Assembly (NCBI GenBank): GCA_000940995.1
Contig: CP005973.1
Location: 124,001 to 188,000, forward strand
Reading direction: 5' to 3'
DNA length: 64,000 bases
DNA from: Photobacterium gaetbulicola Gung47
Lineage (GTDB): Bacteria; Pseudomonadota; Gammaproteobacteria; Enterobacterales; Vibrionaceae
The notes below the pieces were generated by a model that was not told the DNA's origin, ran no database searches, and saw nothing but the letters and a program-made list of their open reading frames with translations. This document shows, one piece after another, positions 52,968 through 62,421 of this stretch. A program made the translations under genes and the position numbers. Each line of letters begins with the position of its first letter. Positions within the stretch are counted from its first letter, which is position 1.

Positions 52968-55627
52968 AGAAACAGTATATCTCTTACCAGGACATGATGG
53001 ATTTCCTGGCAGGTGCGATGGCGAAATATCCGGATTTGATCCGCTTGCAGAGTATTGGTGATACCCATGAAGGCCGGCCCATCATGATGGTCACCATGTC
53101 GCAAGATGTGGCCTATGCGGATCTGAAACCGGCTTTGCTCTATACCGGTACTATTCACGCCCGGGAGTGGATCGGTATCGAGCTGGCGGTCAGTTTTGTC
53201 CAGTATCTGTTGGATAATTATCCGTCCAATCCGGATGTGGTGGAGGCACTGACCCGCAATACCCTTTACATGGTGCCCTGTCTCAACCCCGATGGCTTTG
53301 AGTACTCCCGTAAGCATTTCTCGTTTTGGCGCAAGAACCGCCGTGATAATGGTGACGGGACGTTCGGGGTCGATCTCAATCGTAATTTTGGTATCAATTT
53401 CCGCCAGTCGACCCAGACCAACTCCAATATCTACGGCGGGCCGGGGCCGTTTTCCGAGCCAGAAACGCAGGCGATCAAGCAGTTTGTCGAAAGCCGTGAC
53501 AATATCTGCGTGGCGCTGGACTACCATTCGCAGGGCAATGTGTTTTTCCCGGCCCATAAGTTCAACCACGAAGCGGAAATTGAAGGGACGGATCTGAATA
53601 TCCTCTGCGCCAATATGGCGCGGGAGATCTACAAGGTCACCAACCGCCAGTACGGTATCCATCGTGGTAAGCCGCCGGCGAACCTGATCCACGGCAGCGG
53701 GCGGGAGTATTACTACGACAGGGGGATCCTCTCGACCGTGGTCGAAGTGGGGAGCCGGAACATTCCGGATTATTTGATCAACATGTCGCAAAGCGTCGAT
53801 GAAAATATCCCAGCTCTGCTCTATGCCCTCAGAACGACGATCGATTACTCAAAGCTGGCACCGAGCCGGCCGGAGAGCTTTTCAATCAAGGAGATCACCG
53901 CCAATACGGTGGAAATGGTCTGGGAGCCGGGTGCCGAAGATGAAGGTTGCTATTACCAGATCTACCGCAGTGAAACCCCCAAGGCGCCCTGTACCCGGGA
54001 TAACCTGATCGCGATAACTTCGCAACTGCGCTATACCGACAAGCAACTCAAATCAGGCCGTCGCTATTTCTACAACCTGCGCAAAGTGAACCGGGTGACC
54101 CGGATCAAGTCACCGTTTGCCCCGGAGCTGAAAATCAAAACCTTGCTTGAACGCGATGAGTTTGCGTTCACCCTGTTCCCGGGCCCGGAAAAAATCGGTT
54201 ATGTCGGTGAGCTGACCCGCACTAGCAATGCCGAGCACTTTGGTCATAACTCACTGTTTATCGGGGTGAACAAGACCAAGGGGATCTGCTACGGTGTGAT
54301 CGACTATGACATGAGCCGGTTGCCAGCCGATGCCAAGATCAAGGATGCGCTGTTCTCGCTCTATCCGATGAACCGGGTCGGGGCGAAAATCGAAAACTAC
54401 GGCGAATGGTCAGTCTCGATCCTCAACCCGGATGAGATCAGTGATATTACCGACTTCGACCAGATCCACAATGCAACGCCTATCCAGACCTTGGGGGATG
54501 CCATTGACTCGGATCAGCTGACTCAGGGGATCTGGAAGAGCTGGCATTTCAGTGCGCTGGAGAAAGAACTGATAGAGCAACAGCTTGAAAAGGGACGTTT
54601 GCTGTTGCGGCTTCAGGGGCCGGTCAGTTTGCCGGTGGGTAATGACTCACAGTTGATGCAGTTCGATATCGGTTACGGCCGTTTCGGCGGCGGGATCCAT
54701 TACCGGCCCAGCCTGGATCTGATCTATCAGCGCAAGCCATTTCAGCTGGCGGTTGGTGCCAGCGCCTACCATACCGTGACATCCGAGGCGGTGGCGTTCG
54801 GTAAGCTGCAAAGTGGCTACGATGCCAACGGAGAGCGTATCTACGGGGTGGTGGATTTCACCTTGCCGAGAATGTCCGAGCAGAGTGATGTGGTTTTTAC
54901 CGACGCCTACTTTGTGCTGGAAAGCGCGTCGCTGACGGGGATTAACCAGCCGATGCGCTTCTTGGTGGAAATGGTTGATCTCGATGCGCCTGATTTTGAG
55001 CAATTGGCTACCGGTGAGCCGATAGAGTTTATCGGCTACGAAGTCAGCAGCGAAGGGTTGGCCAAAACAGCCCGCCAGACATTCATGTTCGATAGTTCTG
55101 CCCGTCAATACCTTGAGGATTGCTATGATCAGAGTCGGGCGGTGAAGCTGGTGATCAAGGCCACTTCGGCGTCCAGGCAGCAGGATGCTGTGGTGGAGTG
55201 GAAGACCGCGTCGAACGACGGCACCATGTCGACCCAGTTGGTGGTGGAGTATATCGAGCGTCGCAAGCAGCCACTCGATGCGCCGGAAAATTTCCAGGCC
55301 AGCCTGGAAGGAGGCATGGTCAAACTGACGTGGGATCCCCCTTCAGACAGCGATTGGGTAGGAGCCTACGTGGTACGCAACAGTTTCCATCCTCCGCGCT
55401 CACCGTTTGATGGCGTTAAGCTGTATGCCGGCAAGGACGGTTATACTTTCGATAAGTTCGGCAATGCTAACCTGGCCAAATACTACTCGGTGTTCAATTA
55501 CGATAACGTGCCGAACTACTCGGCGCCTGCGGTACTCAAGTTCAGCTCAGATGAAGTGACCCCGATTGAGTTCGATGAGTTCGAAGCCCAGGACGAGATC
55601 GAACAGCGCTACCGTCAGGGAGACTGA
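52964..55627 (+). CDS. M14 family zinc carboxypeptidase with fibronectin-like domains, no signal peptide
   Basis: An 887-residue protein. The M14 carboxypeptidase domain (1-295) is complete: zinc ligands His65 and Glu68 (TIHAREW), His188 (DYHSQGN), substrate-binding Asn139-Arg140 (DLNRNF), and catalytic Glu261 (TVVEVG). Residues about 310-395 form a fibronectin type III-like domain. Two beta-rich segments resembling DNRLRE domains follow (about 410-600 and 620-780), then a second fibronectin-like domain (about 790-870). The N-terminus lacks a signal peptide, so it is probably cytoplasmic, unlike most M14 enzymes with such modules. Its start overlaps ligase 2 by ATGA. A clear terminator ends the operon. 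Confidence 0.88.
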   Translation: MKKQYISYQDMMDFLAGAMAKYPDLIRLQSIGDTHEGRPIMMVTMSQDVAYADLKPALLYTGTIHAREWIGIELAVSFVQYLLDNYPSNPDVVEALTRNTLYMVPCLNPDGFEYSRKHFSFWRKNRRDNGDGTFGVDLNRNFGINFRQSTQTNSNIYGGPGPFSEPETQAIKQFVESRDNICVALDYHSQGNVFFPAHKFNHEAEIEGTDLNILCANMAREIYKVTNRQYGIHRGKPPANLIHGSGREYYYDRGILSTVVEVGSRNIPDYLINMSQSVDENIPALLYALRTTIDYSKLAPSRPESFSIKEITANTVEMVWEPGAEDEGCYYQIYRSETPKAPCTRDNLIAITSQLRYTDKQLKSGRRYFYNLRKVNRVTRIKSPFAPELKIKTLLERDEFAFTLFPGPEKIGYVGELTRTSNAEHFGHNSLFIGVNKTKGICYGVIDYDMSRLPADAKIKDALFSLYPMNRVGAKIENYGEWSVSILNPDEISDITDFDQIHNATPIQTLGDAIDSDQLTQGIWKSWHFSALEKELIEQQLEKGRLLLRLQGPVSLPVGNDSQLMQFDIGYGRFGGGIHYRPSLDLIYQRKPFQLAVGASAYHTVTSEAVAFGKLQSGYDANGERIYGVVDFTLPRMSEQSDVVFTDAYFVLESASLTGINQPMRFLVEMVDLDAPDFEQLATGEPIEFIGYEVSSEGLAKTARQTFMFDSSARQYLEDCYDQSRAVKLVIKATSASRQQDAVVEWKTASNDGTMSTQLVVEYIERRKQPLDAPENFQASLEGGMVKLTWDPPSDSDWVGAYVVRNSFHPPRSPFDGVKLYAGKDGYTFDKFGNANLAKYYSVFNYDNVPNYSAPAVLKFSSDEVTPIEFDEFEAQDEIEQRYRQGD

Positions 55628-55656
55628 TTGATGGGCCGGCAATGGCTGATATGAAA

Positions 55657-55694
55657 AAGCCGCCAGCGTGATGACTCACACTGGCGGCTTGCTT
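55657..55694. terminator. Intrinsic terminator between convergent units
   Basis: AAGCCGCCAG (55657-55666) and CTGGCGGCTT (55681-55690), then GCTTTT. It ends the amidoligase operon and faces the AsmA-family gene. Confidence 0.88.
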
Positions 55695-55734
55695 TTAGGG
55701 CAATATGTTCAGGCTAAATAGCCAATAGGTCTTT

Positions 55735-58700
55735 TTAACTCTGTCCCTGCCAAATCAGTTCACACTGTTGGCTGCCGTCTTTGGCAATCGGCTTTTCGAC
55801 CAACCAGCGTAGCGGCGAAACGACCGGGCTGGTGGTGAAACGCACCGAGGTTTCCAGGATGGCCGATAGCGGTACCGAAAAATCGAAGTCCTCAAACTTG
55901 CCGAAGACTTCCACCGGTGTCTGCAGGCTGAAGATCTGGGCACGTTTCGACTGTGGCCGCAGATAGAGGGCAAAGTCGCGGTTGGCATAGCTGGCATCGA
56001 ACTGACCATTGACCTGGATGCGGGTGGTATCGAGCAGCAAGTCGCGCTGACGCATGGTGCCTTGCTGGATATCTAATCCGGCAGCCACGCAGTTGAGCAC
56101 AGAAGGATCATTGCTGGTGAAGTTCGGAATGATCGCATCGGTCAGGCTGACCGCCCACAGGTCGATCAGGTCCGACTCAAATTCCTGCGGCCAGGCGGCA
56201 AAGCCGATAAACCCGTTGGCGTTGTTCATCAGGCTATCTGGCGAATTGGCCAGGCTGGTCAGGTTGAACTGGGTGGAGATATTGCCGTGCATGCCGCTGT
56301 CAGGTGCCAGGCGGCGGGCCAAGACCCCGTAGTCGAAGTTCTCGACATGGCCACTGAGCTGGATATCGAACATCTCGCCCTTGGCCTTGATCTCGCTGGC
56401 CATTTCGATATTCCCGCCCGGCAGTTGGACGGTCATCGGCTTGAGGGTGAAGACTCCGTCTTGCAGTGCCCAGTACAATTGACCGGCACCTAACCAATCT
56501 TCGCCAGAGCGAACCTCATCGACATCCAACGAGAAGTTGGCGTTGAGCATCTCCAGGCCGTCGGTACTGATCAGGGCTGTATTCTGTTTTTCGTCAGTGT
56601 TCGGTGTCGAACCATCGGCGTTAGCGCCCTCGGTACTTTCATTTTCCCAGGCCTGCCAGTCACCGACCTTGAAGTCGTCAAGCTGGATGAAAGGTGCACG
56701 CAAAGCCAGTTCGAGGCGCGGGCGAAGCTCCGCCTTGATTGGCGGCAGCCAAGCCCCTTTCCCCGTTAGCTGGCTGTTGTTGACCTGTACCGTCATATCA
56801 TTGAGGTGATAGCCCCTGGCGTCCATCGACAGGCTGGCGGCCAGCTTGACGGGTCCGTAAGGCGGCAAATCGATATCGCTGAAGGCTTCGAGCCGGTCGA
56901 GATTAGGGGTAAAGGCCTCGAAGGTGAGGTTGAGCGCCTGCGGATCGATCGGCAGGCTCAGATGGGAGCTGGCATCAAAGCGCATGTCGCCCAAACTGGC
57001 TGCCAGTGTAACCGGCAACGTATTTCGGCCGTCATTGGCTTCCTTGAGGGAAAGCGATGACAGCTTGAAGGATGCCGCTTTGCCTGCCGCCATACCGTTG
57101 ATAGTCAGGCGGGTTGCGGTGTCAGGCCCGGTTACAAACCGCCCTTGGTCCAACTGGACTGCCAGCGCTTTGCCGGTGTAGCTGTCGGCAAGATTGGCAT
57201 GGCCGCCGATCAGAGTTGCATCGACTTCTGTGTGCTCCATCAGCTCCAGGATAGTACGGCCCGACAGGGAGACCGCTAGCTTGGCTCGGTCCAGACGCAT
57301 ATCAAAATCATCGGTGACATCGAATCGGCTCAGGATAGCCCCGATATCCGGCTGGTTGACCGCAAGGTTGAGGTCGGCTTCGATATTGGCGGCGTTGACA
57401 CCCAGGCTCAGGTCACCTTGGTAGGCGCTGCCTGCAAAACGTGCACTGATCGGCGCTTGGGTCATTTTGCCGTCACGGATTTTGCCGCTGAATGACAACT
57501 TGTCTAGCTGCTGATCTGCCCATTTCAGTTTGTCGGCACGGAAGTTCAGATCGGCGTCGGCAATGACCAGATCGCTGCCCAGTAGCGGCACGTCCAAGTT
57601 CACCCCCTGGGTCGGTACGGTTTGCTCGACCTGTGGCAGTTCGTCATCGTTGATGAATTGGCCGAACTGGGTGAAATCCAGTTGCGAGAACCGGGCATCC
57701 ATCACCAGGAACGGGCGCTGTTGGTCCGGTTGCCAACGCAGCGTGACATCGCCGTAGCTTTCCAGTAGCGCCAGATCGGGCATGGCCAGATCAATCCAGC
57801 CGTTCTGGTAGCTGAGCTTGCCATCGATATGGATGGTGCCGGAGATATTGGTCTGGGTTCCCAGCCATGGATTGAGCAGGCTGGCATCGTCGCTGTTGAC
57901 CTTGAGATCGAACCAGCTGCCTTCTTCCCAGCGGGTATGTTTCAGGAGTCCCTCGGCGGTGACGGTGATGGCCGGAGAGTCGAAAGTCAGGGTGGTTGGC
58001 CAATCGCGGCCCATCATAATATCTTGCAGGGTACCGGCCTGGGCCTGGATGTGGGCCGGGATGCCCATCAACTGGCCCTGAATGTCGGACTGGAACGGGC
58101 GGCTGATGCCGGCATTGAGCCTGGCTTGGTCAATGCTGAAGCTCGCTTCGCTGCCCCACTTAACCAATGCCTTGTCGATGGCAAGGGAAAGCTCGGCGCG
58201 CTCCAGCCATTCACTGAGCTTGGTACCGTTGGTGGTCACCGCGAGCTCGGCACGATCCAGATGGCCTCGGGAGTAGGGAATTCCGGTGATCCAGCGCGCC
58301 ATTTCACCCAAGGGGGATTGTTCGGCCCCCAACCGGATATCCAGGTTGGACACCCAACCAGTGGCATCCAGTGACGCTTGGCCGCGGAATGGAACCTCGG
58401 CAATATCGGCGGTCATCGGGGCTGCCAGTATCCCGGCTTTGCCGTTTATCGATAGCGACAGGTTCTCAACCGGTGTTCCCAGCCCTTTGATCTCATCAAT
58501 TGAAAGATCGACCCGGGTGGTGGTTTTCTCCAGCCATTGCTCGAGGGCTCGTTGCAGCGGCGATTGCTGGGGGGCTGCGGAAAAAGCCCGCATCATAGGC
58601 TGGGGCTCGGGCTGCAGCCAGGGACGCAGGTCGATCAGCGGAATGTTCAGCTCGCCATTAATGACATTGTGAGCGCCGAGTTCGATATTCAGGTACCCGG

Positions 58701-59700
58701 CCCCGTGGGTGATCGGGCTGTCGATAACCAGATCGCTGATCTTGATGTTACTGGCAGAGGCGTTGAGGTGAGTTGATACCGTCAGCGGCGCAACGTGCTT
58801 CACATCCAACCCGAACAGGGCTTCGATAGGGCCGGTATCCTGCCACTGCAGGCTGATATCGGCACTCAGGATATCAGCGGCGTCGGCATCGATATTCAGT
58901 TCGGCACCGGCAAAGGAGCCTCTCGCTTTGACCTTGCCGGTCTGCTGGTTGATCAGTTGCTCCAGATCGCCGGTGAGCTGGATATCATAAGGCTGGCCTA
59001 TCATCGCTCCCTTGGCCGTAAACTCCCACTCGTTACCGGGTTGGCTGAGGCTGAGGGAATCGAGGTACCAGTCGAAGAACTGCCCCTGGCTTTGGTCTTC
59101 GAACATGACCGATAAGTTGCTGGCAATGATACGGTCGGTGATGGCGAGCTGCAGGGCTCCGCTTTTTCCGCTGTTCGCTTCTTGGCTAGCGGGCTCTGGC
59201 TGCGGGCTCTGAGCCGATCCCAGCAACCAGTTGGCTTTTCCGTCATGGGTTTTGGCCAAGTGCAGATTGATGCTGTCGAGCTCAAGGTAGTCGACTGCCA
59301 GTGTGCCCCTAAGCAGCGGCAGCACCGCGATTTTAGCGTTGATTTTGCCTGAGCTTAGCATTGGTCGCCATTCGAAGGCCTCGATGTTGTCGATATGAAC
59401 CCCTTCGAGGTGAACCTCGGGACGGAATGACAGGACCAGCCCCATCTCCCCGTCAATGCGGGTTTCCCGCTCGAGGTTGGCGGTCAGCCACTGGTTTATA
59501 TCGTCTCGGTAGGGTGTCAGGTCAAGCTTCACACCTACCGCGAGGGCGGCGGTAAGAATGGCTGTGGGCGTGAGCAGGCCAAGGCCAACCCACTTACTGA
59601 TTTTCTTCAGGGGGGATTTTACCGCTTTTGTCGGTGCCGCTGGGTTTGTTGGTGGTGCCGGCTGCTTATTGGCAGCATGGTTGTTATTTTCTGGGCGCAT
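55735..59700 (-). CDS. AsmA family protein
   Basis: A 1321-residue envelope protein of the AsmA group. A cytoplasmic tail (Pro/Ala/Lys-rich, 1-30) leads to one membrane helix (about 38-58), then a very long periplasmic region built from repeating short beta strands. The N-terminal AsmA block (about 60-190: FRPEVHLEGVHIDNI, LELDSINLHLAKTHDGKANWLLG) and the C-terminal AsmA_2-type block (about 1080-1300) are present. Such proteins form bridge-like grooves and probably carry phospholipids between membranes; the closest paralogue is unclear. ATG 59700 is preferred over TTG 59730. It is monocistronic. Confidence 0.9.
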   Translation of the reverse strand: MRPENNNHAANKQPAPPTNPAAPTKAVKSPLKKISKWVGLGLLTPTAILTAALAVGVKLDLTPYRDDINQWLTANLERETRIDGEMGLVLSFRPEVHLEGVHIDNIEAFEWRPMLSSGKINAKIAVLPLLRGTLAVDYLELDSINLHLAKTHDGKANWLLGSAQSPQPEPASQEANSGKSGALQLAITDRIIASNLSVMFEDQSQGQFFDWYLDSLSLSQPGNEWEFTAKGAMIGQPYDIQLTGDLEQLINQQTGKVKARGSFAGAELNIDADAADILSADISLQWQDTGPIEALFGLDVKHVAPLTVSTHLNASASNIKISDLVIDSPITHGAGYLNIELGAHNVINGELNIPLIDLRPWLQPEPQPMMRAFSAAPQQSPLQRALEQWLEKTTTRVDLSIDEIKGLGTPVENLSLSINGKAGILAAPMTADIAEVPFRGQASLDATGWVSNLDIRLGAEQSPLGEMARWITGIPYSRGHLDRAELAVTTNGTKLSEWLERAELSLAIDKALVKWGSEASFSIDQARLNAGISRPFQSDIQGQLMGIPAHIQAQAGTLQDIMMGRDWPTTLTFDSPAITVTAEGLLKHTRWEEGSWFDLKVNSDDASLLNPWLGTQTNISGTIHIDGKLSYQNGWIDLAMPDLALLESYGDVTLRWQPDQQRPFLVMDARFSQLDFTQFGQFINDDELPQVEQTVPTQGVNLDVPLLGSDLVIADADLNFRADKLKWADQQLDKLSFSGKIRDGKMTQAPISARFAGSAYQGDLSLGVNAANIEADLNLAVNQPDIGAILSRFDVTDDFDMRLDRAKLAVSLSGRTILELMEHTEVDATLIGGHANLADSYTGKALAVQLDQGRFVTGPDTATRLTINGMAAGKAASFKLSSLSLKEANDGRNTLPVTLAASLGDMRFDASSHLSLPIDPQALNLTFEAFTPNLDRLEAFSDIDLPPYGPVKLAASLSMDARGYHLNDMTVQVNNSQLTGKGAWLPPIKAELRPRLELALRAPFIQLDDFKVGDWQAWENESTEGANADGSTPNTDEKQNTALISTDGLEMLNANFSLDVDEVRSGEDWLGAGQLYWALQDGVFTLKPMTVQLPGGNIEMASEIKAKGEMFDIQLSGHVENFDYGVLARRLAPDSGMHGNISTQFNLTSLANSPDSLMNNANGFIGFAAWPQEFESDLIDLWAVSLTDAIIPNFTSNDPSVLNCVAAGLDIQQGTMRQRDLLLDTTRIQVNGQFDASYANRDFALYLRPQSKRAQIFSLQTPVEVFGKFEDFDFSVPLSAILETSVRFTTSPVVSPLRWLVEKPIAKDGSQQCELIWQGQS

Positions 59701-59866
59701 AATGATTGCTGGAAGGCGAAGGACAAACAAAAGGTATCGGCAAACTATCGCCGCTACCGCAATTTTGGATATTGTTTTATTAGTGGTTGTAACCTTACCA
59801 TGAAATGGGTTTAGGAGGCATTAGCGGCGGTGGAATTTACATAGCACTGACGGTTGTGTCCGGTTG

Positions 59867-59902
59867 TTTACACACTGTAAATAACCATTAATTTCATTAA
59901 TG
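59867..59902. promoter_or_regulatory. Two adjacent palindromes upstream of fetA
   Basis: TTTACA-CAC-TGTAAA at 59867-59881 and CATTAAT-TTC-ATTAATG at 59886-59902, both perfect with a 3-nt centre and 4 bp apart. They lie between divergent genes (AsmA-family start 59700, fetA 59975). They look like operators for one or two dimeric regulators. The identity of the regulator is unknown. Confidence 0.5.
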
Positions 59903-59974
59903 TAAACGATGATTGCGAACGGTTTGAGCCATGCGGATTGGATAAGTAAAATCACGGTACGATTGGAGTAATGT

Positions 59975-60616
59975 ATGACAGAACAACGTACAGAATTATT
60001 CGCGGCCAGAGAGTTGGGATCGGGGTTTGAAGCCGAACCGACGTCGCACCTGACGGTGACGCTTCAGCCCGGCCAGCATTTGGCGATTAGCGGGCCATCT
60101 GGCTGTGGAAAATCCAGCCTATTGCAGGTTATCGCTGGTTTGCGTCCGCCTTCTTGCGGTGAAATCCACTGGCAACAAACCACGATAAAAGAGCAGAACC
60201 TGTCTTGGTGGCGGCAGCAGTTCTGCTATCTGCCCCAGCAAGCGGTGATGGGCGGGGACACGATTTTGCAGGCTTTGATGCTGCCTTGGCACCTTAAAGC
60301 CCTGGCCCTTCCGGAACCTTCCCATGAGCGATGTCTGCAGGTATTGGCATCGTTGGGTATTAGCCATTCTCTCGAGCAGTCGACCAGCAAACTATCCGGT
60401 GGGGAGAAGCAGCGTCTGGCGATTAGCCGCGCGCTGCTGATGGATCGCGCGTTGTGGTTGATGGACGAGCCGACCTCGGCGTTGGATCCTGCCAGCCGTG
60501 ACAGCGTGATCGCACTGCTTGACCAGTTGTCGCTGACGGTGATCTCCGTATCCCACGATCCGGTCTGGGTGAAATCGGCGCAGCTTCATCATCATATGGG
60601 AGGCGGCAATGAGTGA
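59975..60616 (+). CDS. fetA: Iron efflux ABC transporter ATP-binding protein FetA
   Basis: A 213-residue ATPase of the FetA (YbbL) type. Walker A GPSGCGKSS, signature KLSGGEKQR, Walker B LWLMDEPTSALD and switch His in VSHD are all present. With FetB it lowers intracellular iron and helps survival of oxidative stress, as known in E. coli. The stop overlaps fetB by 8 nt, so the two are translationally coupled. ATG 59975, with GGAG 7 nt upstream at 59964-59967. Confidence 0.92.
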   Translation: MTEQRTELFAARELGSGFEAEPTSHLTVTLQPGQHLAISGPSGCGKSSLLQVIAGLRPPSCGEIHWQQTTIKEQNLSWWRQQFCYLPQQAVMGGDTILQALMLPWHLKALALPEPSHERCLQVLASLGISHSLEQSTSKLSGGEKQRLAISRALLMDRALWLMDEPTSALDPASRDSVIALLDQLSLTVISVSHDPVWVKSAQLHHHMGGGNE

Positions 60617-61379
60617 GACTTTGGCGATCAGTAATTGGGCTCTGGCGGGGTTTTACCTGCTGTTTCTCATTCCTCTTGGCCTTTTCCAGCGTTGGGAATT
60701 CGGGCTGAGCAAGACGCTGATCTCGGCGGTTTTGCGAATGACGCTGCAGTTGTCGATAGTCGGTATCTATTTGCAGACGCTGTTCGCTTTCCAGAACCCG
60801 TGGCTCAATACCTTGTGGCTGTCAGTGATGGTAATTGTGGCCGGGTTCAGTATTTGCCGCCGTGCAGGCGTACCGCCGAAATCTGTGTTACCGGCTGTAT
60901 TGAGTGGTCATGTCGTTGCGCTGCTGGTCGTTTTGCCCTTGTTATTGGCGGGGGTGATCCAGGTAGAACCTTGGTGGCAGGCACAATATCTGATCCCGGT
61001 AGCGGGAATGTTGCTGGGTAACTGCTTGGCCGCGAATGTATTGGCGTTGGAGCGTTGGTACAGCAGCTTGAAAGACAAGCAGGACGAATACCAATTTTAC
61101 TTGGCGATGGGAGCGCCTAAGCCGGAGCAGCCATTTATCCGCACGGCGGTGAAAGCCGCCTTGGCCCCACAGTTGGCATCGATGACGACGTTGGGAATAG
61201 TCAGCTTGCCGGGCATGATGACCGGTCAGATCCTCGGCGGTACCGAGCCCTTGCTGGCGGTGAAATACCAGCTGGTGATCATGGTGGCGATTTTTATCTC
61301 GGCCACGCTGTCGGTCACCACGACCCTGACGGTTGCCAGTCGCTCTGCCTTTAATCGTTATGGTCAGTTGATGTATTAA
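60609..61379 (+). CDS. fetB: Iron efflux ABC transporter permease FetB (UPF0014)
   Basis: A 256-residue inner-membrane permease with about seven membrane helices, matching the UPF0014/YbbM family: LRMTLQLSIVGIYLQTLF near the start, AGMLLGNCLAANVLALER in the middle, and the characteristic LGIVSLPGMMTGQILGGTEP toward the end. It is the second gene of the fetAB operon, starting inside fetA. A strong terminator follows. Confidence 0.93.
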   Translation: MSETLAISNWALAGFYLLFLIPLGLFQRWEFGLSKTLISAVLRMTLQLSIVGIYLQTLFAFQNPWLNTLWLSVMVIVAGFSICRRAGVPPKSVLPAVLSGHVVALLVVLPLLLAGVIQVEPWWQAQYLIPVAGMLLGNCLAANVLALERWYSSLKDKQDEYQFYLAMGAPKPEQPFIRTAVKAALAPQLASMTTLGIVSLPGMMTGQILGGTEPLLAVKYQLVIMVAIFISATLSVTTTLTVASRSAFNRYGQLMY

Positions 61380-61404
61380 TGCGTGCAGGCTATTGAACGT
61401 AGAT

Positions 61405-61436
61405 AAAAAAACAGCCGGCATTGCCGGCTGTTTTTT
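61405..61436. terminator. Bidirectional intrinsic terminator
   Basis: AACAGCCGGCA and TGCCGGCTGTT with A- and T-runs; between fetB and the convergent yebC-type gene. Confidence 0.93.
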
Positions 61437-61449
61437 CGAGAATAAGCAA

Positions 61450-62172
61450 TTATTCTGCGATTTCTGCGTTGTGGTAAACGTTCTGCACGTCGTCACAATC
61501 GTTTAGCGCATCAAGGAATTTCTCGAATTTCGCTACGTCTTCACCAGCAACTTCAGTCATGGTTTGAGGAACGAAAGAAATTTCTTCAACGTCTAGTGTT
61601 ACTTCAGGCATTGTCGCAGCTAGTGCGTTTTTCACCTTGAAGAACTCAGTGTGCGGAGCAAATACTGTGATCACGCCGTCTTCACACTCGATGTCAGATA
61701 CATCAGCATCTTCCATCATTAGGTTCTCAAGTACTGCTTCTTCGTCGTCACCTTTGAACTGGAATACAGCCTGGTGCTCGAACATGTGAGCAGTGGTACC
61801 TGGAGAGCCGATTTTTGCGCCGTTCTTAACAAACGCTTGGCGAACATCCATGAATGTACGGTTGTTGTTGTCTGTTAGACAGTCAACGATCACCATGGTG
61901 TTACCAGGACCGAAACCTTCATAGCGTGCAGTTGCGAAATCTTCACCGCCGCCACCTTTCGCCTTGTCGATCGCTTTCTCGATAACATGGCTTGGAACCT
62001 GATCTTTTTTCGCTTTTTCAATTAGGCGTTTCAGGGAAAGGTTGCTATCAGGATCAATACCGCCGTTTTTCGCACTTACGTAAATTTCTTTACCGTACTT
62101 TGAATAAACTTTGATCTTTGCGCCCTGTGTTTTTGCCATAGAGGCTTTACGGACTTCGAAACTGCGTCCCAT
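61450..62172 (-). CDS. yebC: YebC/PmpR family protein (YeeN type)
   Basis: A 240-residue cytoplasmic protein of the TACO1/YebC family. It helps translation through difficult stretches (for example proline-rich), and was earlier described as a DNA-binding regulator. The N-terminus MGRSFEVRKASMAKTQGAK is of the YeeN subgroup. GYEGFGPG-like RYEGFGPGNTMVIVDCLTD and the last domain (NCDDVQNVYHN) are present. ATG 62172 with GAGAGTG upstream is preferred over 62181. Confidence 0.9.
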   Translation of the reverse strand: MGRSFEVRKASMAKTQGAKIKVYSKYGKEIYVSAKNGGIDPDSNLSLKRLIEKAKKDQVPSHVIEKAIDKAKGGGGEDFATARYEGFGPGNTMVIVDCLTDNNNRTFMDVRQAFVKNGAKIGSPGTTAHMFEHQAVFQFKGDDEEAVLENLMMEDADVSDIECEDGVITVFAPHTEFFKVKNALAATMPEVTLDVEEISFVPQTMTEVAGEDVAKFEKFLDALNDCDDVQNVYHNAEIAE

Positions 62173-62421
62173 AGGAATCACTCTCTTTTAGATATTTGGG
62201 ATTTCTGTTGGAGGCGGATTTTATCAGTAACCAAGGCGGTCTGGCTAGGGGGTATAGGTTGAAAGGCGGGTTGATTGGTGGGGTAGATCAAGATCTGTTT
62301 TGAAATTTGAACCAATCTTCTCACTATCGCTAGATTATTCGTGGTGAAAACGGTACAAAGCAAAGGCCCAAGTCAATTGGGAAAAGAGAAAAACAGATAA
62401 AAATAAAGAGACGTAATACCA

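Noticed and set aside
52931..53791. Minus-strand ORF of 286 residues inside the M14 gene
   Set aside because: It is a shadow of a GC-rich coding strand: no ribosome site, His/Arg/Ile-rich composition, and the M14 gene on the other strand has a full active site.
57829..58374. Plus-strand ORF of 181 residues inside the AsmA-family gene
   Set aside because: Glycine- and aspartate-rich shadow frame of the minus-strand gene; no start signal.
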